Source: Oscillospiraceae bacterium | Lineage (GTDB): Bacteria > Bacillota > Clostridia > Oscillospirales > Oscillospiraceae | Direction of reading: 5' to 3' | Length of the DNA stretch: 64,000 nt | Assembly (NCBI GenBank): GCA_017395935.1 | Contig: JAFQNL010000020.1 | Span: forward strand, 1-64,000 | Shown here: positions 58,733-64,000 of the stretch, in pieces | Position numbering within the stretch: position 1 is the first letter of the stretch | Layout: each line of letters starts with the position of its first letter | Position numbers and translations under genes: made by a program | Notes under the pieces: generated by a model | What the model was told of the DNA's origin: nothing | The model's database searches: none | Seen by the model: only the letters and a program-made list of their open reading frames with translations

Positions 58733-59734
58733 TTAACAGATTCTGGGGAGCTGGGCGCCTGTCAGCTTGGACAGCACCCGGCCACCGCCGAGGAAGGTAT
58801 TCAAAATCACTTTGCCGGGATAGCGGTCGGTGACACGACCAATGACAGCAGCCTCCTGACCGCCGGGAGTGGCCTGAAGAGCGGCCAACACAGCCTCTGC
58901 CGAAGAAGGATGGCAGATGGCCAGCAGTTTGCCCTCGTTGGCACAGTAGAGAGGATCCAGCCCCAGAAGGTCACAGGCGGCCTGTACCGCCCCTCTGACC
59001 GGAAGGGCATCCTCGTCCAACTCAATAGAGATAGGCCGGTTCTCGGTGAACTCATTGAGCGTGGTGGCCACACCGCCCCGGGTGGGATCCCGGAGGACCC
59101 GGACACCGCCGCAGTCCAGAGCGGCCTTGGCAAGCTGCCAGAGGGGCTGGCAGTCGCTCTGGAGGGAGCTGCCCTCCAGGAGGCCGTTTCTGGCCATCAT
59201 AACGGTGGCGCCATGGTCACCCATGGTGCCCGAGAGAATGACCACATCGCCGGGCTGGATAGCCTCAGGGGAGAGACCGGGATAGCGCAGGGTACCGATG
59301 CCTGAGGTGTTGATATAGATCCCGTCGCCTTTGCCCCGTTCCACCACCTTGGTGTCGCCGGTGACGATCTCTACGCCGGCCTGCTTGGCCGTTTGGGCGA
59401 TGGAGGAGACGATGGTACGCAGATCGTCCAGCGGAAAGCCCTCTTCCAGCAGAAGGGAGAGGCTGAGATACCGGGGCTGTCCGCCGCACATGGCCAGATC
59501 ATTGACGGTACCGCAGACGGAAAGCTTTCCGATATTGCCGCCGGGGAAGAAAATGGGATCTACCACAAAGCTGTCGGTGGAAAAGATCAGCGGACCCTGA
59601 AGATCCAGAAGAGCGCCGTCGCCCAACTGACTCAGAGTATCGTTGGAAAAGGCAGGGACCAGAAGCTCTTCTATGAGCTGGCTGGTCTTTTTTCCACCGC
59701 TGCCGTGATCCAGAGTCACAATGTCGTTTGTCAT
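58733..59734 (-). CDS. hypE: hydrogenase maturation protein HypE
   Basis: A 333-residue AIR-synthase-like enzyme that dehydrates the thiocarbamoyl group on its own C-terminal Cys to thiocyanate, the source of CN for the [NiFe] site. It has HGSGGKKTSQLIEELL, GDGALL and STDSFVVDP (ATP/Mg site), GNIGKLSVCGTVNDLAMCG, and the essential C-terminal PRIC ending in Cys333. Its start overlaps the hypD stop (ATGA at 59731-59734). Confidence 0.96.
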   Translation of the reverse strand: MTNDIVTLDHGSGGKKTSQLIEELLVPAFSNDTLSQLGDGALLDLQGPLIFSTDSFVVDPIFFPGGNIGKLSVCGTVNDLAMCGGQPRYLSLSLLLEEGFPLDDLRTIVSSIAQTAKQAGVEIVTGDTKVVERGKGDGIYINTSGIGTLRYPGLSPEAIQPGDVVILSGTMGDHGATVMMARNGLLEGSSLQSDCQPLWQLAKAALDCGGVRVLRDPTRGGVATTLNEFTENRPISIELDEDALPVRGAVQAACDLLGLDPLYCANEGKLLAICHPSSAEAVLAALQATPGGQEAAVIGRVTDRYPGKVILNTFLGGGRVLSKLTGAQLPRIC

Positions 59735-60834
59735 AACAGGGTCTCGATTCTTTGGTATTTGTAGGCTGCCGCGCAGGCTCCTTCGCCGGAGACCATACAT
59801 GGGCCCACCGGATGGTCGGGCTGACAGGCCTTGCCGAAGAGAGGACACTGGTGAGGCTGAAGCTGGCCGCAGATGATCTGACCGCACTTGCAGCCCTTGG
59901 TCCCCTCCTTATCGGTGGGGGAAAAGGGGAAGCGCCGGGCCGCGTCATGGGCGGCGAACTCAGCTTTCAGGCCGAAGCCGCTCTCGCTGATTGTACCCAG
60001 TCCACGCCAGACATCGGAGACGGGCTCCAATACCTGGGCCATAATGGCCTGAGCGGCAGGATTGCCTTGAGGCGAGACGGCACGGGTGTATTCATTTTCC
60101 AGCCGGGGACTCTTTTCCTTGATCTGAAGCAGCAGCTGCCACAGAGCGGCCAGTAGATCTCCTGTCTCAAAACCGCCTACCACTGCCGGCAGACCATACT
60201 CCTCCGGCAGGAAGCGAAAGGCTTCAGCGCCCATAACTGTGGCCACATGGCCGGGACAGAGAAAGCCATCCACCCGAAAGTCGGGCTGGGCCAGCAGGGC
60301 CCGTAGGGCGGGAGCCGTCTGCTTGAGCAGGCAGAGGACAGAAAAGTTGGCAACCTGCTGAGCCTGTGCCTCCAGAACGGCCAGAGCTGTACCGGGAGCG
60401 GTGGTTTCAAAGCCTACGCCCAGAAAGATGACTTGTTTATCCGGATGGGCTTTGGCCAGTTCCAGCGCATCCATAGGGGAGTAGACCCAACGGACGTCAG
60501 CGCCCATGGCCTTTCGGCGCTGAAGATCATCGCCGGGCACAGAGCCGGGGACCCGCATCAGGTCGCCGTAGGTGGTTACGATCAGATCGGGGATCTCGGT
60601 GAGCTTAAGCACTTCGTCCATGACCCCGGAGGGGGTGACACAGACCGGGCAGCCCGGACCGGAGAGAAGCTGAATATGAGCGGGGAGAAGGTTGCGGATG
60701 CCCGACTTGGCAATGGCCATCGTGTGGGTACCGCAGACTTCCATGATCCGGGTGGGAGGGAGCTCCAGCTCCCGGATGGCCCGAAGGATCTTGTCTGCCC
60801 CCTTTGGCCGCCGGAAGGCGGCCTCAGAGAGCAT
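59731..60834 (-). CDS. hypD: hydrogenase maturation protein HypD
   Basis: A 367-residue iron-sulfur scaffold that, with HypC, assembles the Fe(CN)2CO unit. Conserved motifs are EVCGTHTMAIAKSG, LSGPGCPVCVTP and GFETTAPGTA, and a C-terminal 4Fe-4S motif rich in Cys (CKCGQIICGQ to CMVSGEGACAA). The start at 60834 lies inside the end of hypC (11-base overlap) behind AGGAGGTGGCCG. Confidence 0.96.
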   Translation of the reverse strand: MLSEAAFRRPKGADKILRAIRELELPPTRIMEVCGTHTMAIAKSGIRNLLPAHIQLLSGPGCPVCVTPSGVMDEVLKLTEIPDLIVTTYGDLMRVPGSVPGDDLQRRKAMGADVRWVYSPMDALELAKAHPDKQVIFLGVGFETTAPGTALAVLEAQAQQVANFSVLCLLKQTAPALRALLAQPDFRVDGFLCPGHVATVMGAEAFRFLPEEYGLPAVVGGFETGDLLAALWQLLLQIKEKSPRLENEYTRAVSPQGNPAAQAIMAQVLEPVSDVWRGLGTISESGFGLKAEFAAHDAARRFPFSPTDKEGTKGCKCGQIICGQLQPHQCPLFGKACQPDHPVGPCMVSGEGACAAAYKYQRIETLL

Positions 60835-61042
60835 CGGCCACCTCCTGAAAGGCTTTCAGATTGGCCAGCGCCTGCTCTTCATTCAGTCGTTCAATGGCAA
60901 AACCTGCGTGGGCGATCACATAGTCGCCGATCTTGGGATCGGGAAGAAAGTCGACCCGGATCTTCCGCTGGATTCCCTCCAGCTCGCCGATGGCAGTTTT
61001 GCCTTCAATATGGGTAAGTTTCAGGGGTACGGCTAAACACAT
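60824..61042 (-). CDS. hypC: hydrogenase maturation chaperone HypC
   Basis: A 72-residue chaperone beginning MCLAVPLKL, with the essential Cys2 that holds Fe with HypD, and the typical DYVIAHAGFAIERLNEEQA segment. Overlaps hypF by 10 bases and hypD by 11, so all three are translationally linked. Confidence 0.96.
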   Translation of the reverse strand: MCLAVPLKLTHIEGKTAIGELEGIQRKIRVDFLPDPKIGDYVIAHAGFAIERLNEEQALANLKAFQEVADAL

Positions 61043-63303
61043 GGTGTTCCGCCTCCTTTTGCTGCGATCAGAGTCTGACCCAGAGCGATGCCCTGATCAT
61101 TGGTCGAGACTCTGGAGTGGTGATAGGGGATGAAGCCCGCCTCTTCCAAACTGGCGCAGATTCGGCTGAGCAGCCAGTGGTTCAAAAAGACGCCGCCGGA
61201 AAGGACGACCCGGTGGAGACCGGTCTTTTCCCGGACCCATTGGCACTGGCGCAGGGCCAGACAGACCATAGCGTTCATAAATCGGGCTGCCGCCTGCCGG
61301 GGATGGGAGCCAGACTTCAGATCGGCCAGAATGACCGGAACAAAGGCAGCGGTATCCAGCAGCAGAAGCGGGCCTTCCTCCCGGAGGGGGATGGAATAGC
61401 TGCCGGTCTCGTTCTCGTCGGCCATAGCTTCCAGCAGAATTGCTCCCTGTCCTTCGTAGGTCACCTGCTGTCGGCCGGTAAGCAGGCAGTAAACACCGTC
61501 AAAGAGACGGCCCATACTGGAAGCTTTGGGGGAATTGAGCCCCCGCTCCAGCATGAGGGTGAGCTGAAGGGACTGGGGATGGGTGCTCTCTTCGGCCAGG
61601 CCGGCCGACCAAAGCAGACTGTGAGTCACACGGCCGATATCATGAGTGCATCTGTCACCGCCGGGCAGAGCGATAGGCGTAATGGAAGCCAGACGCTGAA
61701 AGCTGTCGTAGCCGCCGGCCAAACACTCGGCGCCCCAGATGGTGCCGTCGGTACCGTAGCCGGTGCCGTCCCAGATCAGACCAATGCACTGACCTTCCAG
61801 GGCGTTGTCGGCCATACAGGCGGCCATGTGGGCGTGATGATGTTGGACCTGAAGCAGGGGGAGATTTTCCTCTCGGCTGCGTTTGCGCGCGTACTCGGTG
61901 GAGAGATAGTCAGGATGGAGATCGCAGACCAGACGGGTGGTTTCTATGCCGAAGCGTTCTTCGAAGGTGAAAATCTGTTCCTCGTAGAACCGGAAGGTGT
62001 TCAGATCCTTCAGGTCGCCGATGTGCTGGGCCAGAAAGGCGTTTCTGCCTCGGGAGAAGGCGAAGCTGGCCTTCTGCTCGGCGCCGCAGGCCAAAATGCC
62101 GGAGGCTTCGACGGTAAGGCGGACAGGCTCGGGGGCGTAGCCACGGCTCCGGCGGAAGAAGTAATCCTTTCCCCGGAAGACGCGCAGCAGCGAGTCATCG
62201 CACCGGTTGACAATCTGACGGTCATGGACCAACAGGCCGTCGGCCAGATTGCGAGCCTGTTCCTGAATGGGGTCCCGGGCCATTTTACGTCCGTAGCCCA
62301 GATCACAGAGGGTGGGTTGGTCGGAGACATTCATGCTGGTCATAACCAGCGTCTCAAAGTCCTCCATCAGCAGATGATGGATTGGAGTATAGGGGAGCAT
62401 AATGCCCAGCTCCCGGGTCTGGCTCAGGCCGGAGGGACATTCCGGACGCTTTCTGAGCAGAACGATAGGAGCGCGGGGACTGGTCAGCCGGGCCTCTTCT
62501 TCGTCTGAGAGAAAGCACAGCTTTTTGGCGGCTTCTGTATCCCGACACATGAGAGCGAAGGGCCGCTCATCCCGGCGCTTTCGCTGCCGGAGCAGAGCTA
62601 CCGTATCCGGGCAATCGGCCCGGCAGGCCAAATGATAACCGCCCAAGCCTTTGATGGCTACAATCTTGCCCTGAGAGAGAAAGGCTTTGGCCTGAGCGAT
62701 GGGATCTTCTCGGTCAGATTCCCGTCCGTGGGCGTAGAAAACCAGATCTGGGCCACAGACAGGGCAGCAGTCGGGCTGGGCGTGATAACGCCGGGTGGCG
62801 ATATCGTGGTACTCGGCCTCGCAGTCAGGACACATAGGGAAGACAGACATGGAGGTCATGTCCCGGTCGTAGGGGAGGGCCTTGACGATGGTGAATCGGG
62901 GGCCGCAGTTGGTACAGTTAATAAAGGGGAATCGCCAGCGACGATCCGAAGGATTCCGGAGCTCTGCCAGACATTGGGGGCAGGTGGCGATATCGGGGCT
63001 GATGAGGGTGTCCGGGTGACCCTCGCGACAGCTTTCCCGGATGGAAAAACCGGTCTCCCCAAGGGGACGAGGGCAGGGGGTCTGCCGGATATGAGAGATC
63101 TGGGCCATGGGTGGGGGCTGCTGTTCCAGAGCCTGGCGGAAGCCTGCCAGCTGCTCCGGCATTCCCTCCAACTCCAGCTCTACGCCGAAAACGGTGTTTC
63201 TGCACCAACCGGCCAGCCCATAATGATGGGCCAGCCGGTGGAGAAAGGGACGAAACCCAACGCCCTGAACAATGCCCTCGATCTGCAGATGGATACGGAG
63301 CAA
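61033..63303 (-). CDS. hypF: carbamoyltransferase HypF
   Basis: A 756-residue enzyme that uses carbamoyl phosphate and ATP to carbamoylate HypE. Domains in order: acylphosphatase-like (1-90, GIVQGVGFRPFLHRLA), two Zn fingers (CPQCLAEL to CTNCGPRF, and CPDC to CCPVCG, about 105-185), YrdC-like (about 200-380, with KGLGGYHLACRA) and Kae1-like (about 400-756, VQHHHAHMAACMADN and IGLIWDGTGYGTDGTIWG). The start is a TTG behind AAGGAAGG, one base after the stop of the ferredoxin subunit gene; no in-frame ATG precedes the acylphosphatase motif. Confidence 0.95.
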   Translation of the reverse strand: MLRIHLQIEGIVQGVGFRPFLHRLAHHYGLAGWCRNTVFGVELELEGMPEQLAGFRQALEQQPPPMAQISHIRQTPCPRPLGETGFSIRESCREGHPDTLISPDIATCPQCLAELRNPSDRRWRFPFINCTNCGPRFTIVKALPYDRDMTSMSVFPMCPDCEAEYHDIATRRYHAQPDCCPVCGPDLVFYAHGRESDREDPIAQAKAFLSQGKIVAIKGLGGYHLACRADCPDTVALLRQRKRRDERPFALMCRDTEAAKKLCFLSDEEEARLTSPRAPIVLLRKRPECPSGLSQTRELGIMLPYTPIHHLLMEDFETLVMTSMNVSDQPTLCDLGYGRKMARDPIQEQARNLADGLLVHDRQIVNRCDDSLLRVFRGKDYFFRRSRGYAPEPVRLTVEASGILACGAEQKASFAFSRGRNAFLAQHIGDLKDLNTFRFYEEQIFTFEERFGIETTRLVCDLHPDYLSTEYARKRSREENLPLLQVQHHHAHMAACMADNALEGQCIGLIWDGTGYGTDGTIWGAECLAGGYDSFQRLASITPIALPGGDRCTHDIGRVTHSLLWSAGLAEESTHPQSLQLTLMLERGLNSPKASSMGRLFDGVYCLLTGRQQVTYEGQGAILLEAMADENETGSYSIPLREEGPLLLLDTAAFVPVILADLKSGSHPRQAAARFMNAMVCLALRQCQWVREKTGLHRVVLSGGVFLNHWLLSRICASLEEAGFIPYHHSRVSTNDQGIALGQTLIAAKGGGTPCV

Positions 63304-63304
63304 A

Positions 63305-63796
63305 TCAGCCTTCCTTGGCAGCGGCAGCAGCGGCAGCGGCGGCGGCTTCCTTGGCCTTCTTGGCTGCTTCGGCCTTGGCCTTCATGGCAGCAATCTGCTC
63401 GGGGGTGAACTGGGGCTTGGGGGGAGGTGCCTTCTTGACGAAGGAGGCGCTGACGATGAAGTCCTCGGGCTTGGTGCCGACGATCATGTAGTCGTCAGTG
63501 AGCTTGATGGCCTTCGTGGTGCAGAAGTCGGCGCACATGGCGCAGAAGGTGCAGCTGGTCATGTCGAAGGAGAAGGTAATCTTCTGATCGCCGTTTTCCA
63601 GCTTCTCGATGGTACGCTCCATGCACTGAGGGGCGCAGACCCGGAGGCACATACCGCAGTTGAGGCACTTGTTGGGATCATAGCTGATCCGGCCACGATA
63701 GCCTTCGGCGGCCTTGGGAGGATCGCCGGCGGGGAAAGCTTCGGTGCTGGGCTTGGAGAACAGGTTCTTCACTGCCTGCTTGAGATAAGGAAGCAT
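63305..63796 (-). CDS. EchF/NuoI-like ferredoxin subunit of group 4 hydrogenase
   Basis: A 163-residue electron-transfer subunit with two CxxCxxCxxxC sets (C44, 47, 50, 54 and C82, 85, 88, 92), as in EchF, MbhN and NuoI. It passes electrons between ferredoxin and the small subunit. The C-terminal 35 residues are a Lys/Ala-rich tail (KAKAEAAKKAKEAAA, then a run of Ala) not found in EchF. Its start overlaps the stop of the small-subunit gene (TAATG at 63794-63798). Confidence 0.85.
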   Translation of the reverse strand: MLPYLKQAVKNLFSKPSTEAFPAGDPPKAAEGYRGRISYDPNKCLNCGMCLRVCAPQCMERTIEKLENGDQKITFSFDMTSCTFCAMCADFCTTKAIKLTDDYMIVGTKPEDFIVSASFVKKAPPPKPQFTPEQIAAMKAKAEAAKKAKEAAAAAAAAAAKEG

Positions 63797-64000
63797 TACT
63801 TACGCATCTCCTTTCTCTTTTCCTTCAGGATCTCGGTGGCCTTTGCCAGAGCGGCAATAATGGCCTCGGGCTTGGGGGTGCAGCCGCCGACGGAGACGTC
63901 GACGTGGGTCCACTTCTCCAGAGGGCCGTCAATGGCATAGCTGCCCTTGAAGACATTGCCGGAGCAGGGGCAGGAGCCCAGGCTGACCACGCACTTGGGA
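63796..64000 (-). CDS. EchC/NuoB-like hydrogenase small subunit, C-terminal part (runs off right edge)
   Basis: The last 67 codons of a 20-kDa NuoB/EchC-type subunit. SLGSCPCSGNVFKGS and GGCTPKPEAIIAAL hold the last two Cys ligands of the proximal 4Fe-4S cluster in exactly the family pattern. Upstream genes of the operon, including the membrane subunits and possibly the Ni-binding large subunit, should lie beyond the edge. The presence of hyp genes downstream supports a true [NiFe] hydrogenase rather than a respiratory complex I. Confidence 0.88.
   Translation of the reverse strand, partial: PKCVVSLGSCPCSGNVFKGSYAIDGPLEKWTHVDVSVGGCTPKPEAIIAALAKATEILKEKRKEMRK

Overview
This window looks like chromosome of an anaerobic, spore-forming Firmicute of the class Clostridia, most likely a gut Oscillospiraceae-type bacterium. 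This is inferred from several things: high G+C with strong AGGAGG ribosome sites and many ATGA start/stop overlaps, sigma-A promoters, a CIRCE element at clpB, a SpoIIQ-like M23 protein, a GerMN lipoprotein, YesMN two-component genes, an acyl-CoA dehydrogenase with electron-transfer flavoprotein, glycyl radical enzymes and an Ech-type hydrogenase. I see no rRNA, tRNA, CRISPR array, insertion sequence or prophage.

Region 1 (1-24.4 kb) is mostly housekeeping and envelope: the 5' end of clpB with CIRCE; a D-Ala-D-Ala carboxypeptidase; a 3-methyladenine glycosylase/HAD operon divergent from ung; a four-gene minus-strand signalling operon (AraC regulator, OmpR-type response regulator, histidine kinase, GerMN lipoprotein); a membrane-anchored 5'-nucleotidase; a TetR gene behind a candidate yybP-ykoY (Mn2+) riboswitch, divergent from a Ca2+/Mn2+-type P-type ATPase; asparagine synthetase; YbjN, HAD and SpoIIQ-like genes; a D-lactate dehydrogenase-like gene preceded by a 43-codon gene; a DivIVA-like coiled-coil gene; an FMN 2-hydroxyacid oxidase-like gene; and a NUDIX hydrolase.

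Region 2 (22.7-29.3 kb) is a YesM/YesN-like two-component pair followed by a ferric-iron/phosphonate-type ABC importer (binding protein, ATPase, fused double permease), then a PHP phosphatase.

Region 3 (30.3-49.7 kb) is the most interesting: an apparent sugar or polyol catabolic locus. It holds an RpiR regulator, an ABC sugar importer without its own ATPase, two class II aldolases, three different sugar kinases (ADP-dependent PFK/GK type, FGGY, PfkB), three aldo/keto reductases, and two glycyl radical enzymes each with its own activase. The promoters of the divergent aldolase gene and of the ABC importer share an identical 17-bp sequence over the -10 box, and related sequences lie near rpiR and the ADP-dependent kinase. 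This points to one RpiR-type regulon. The substrate cannot be read from the sequence.

Region 4 (49.8-58.3 kb) holds an acyl-CoA dehydrogenase fused to EtfB plus EtfA, a domain-swapped GH3 glycosidase held between two membrane segments, a 370-bp gene-free stretch with a strong promoter and a candidate structured non-coding RNA, and two small membrane-protein genes.

Region 5 (58.3-64 kb, minus strand, entering from the right edge) is an Ech/Mbh-type group 4 [NiFe]-hydrogenase operon: small subunit (partial), ferredoxin subunit, hypF, hypC, hypD, hypE and a NuoC/EchD-like subunit, with overlapping or nearly abutting genes.
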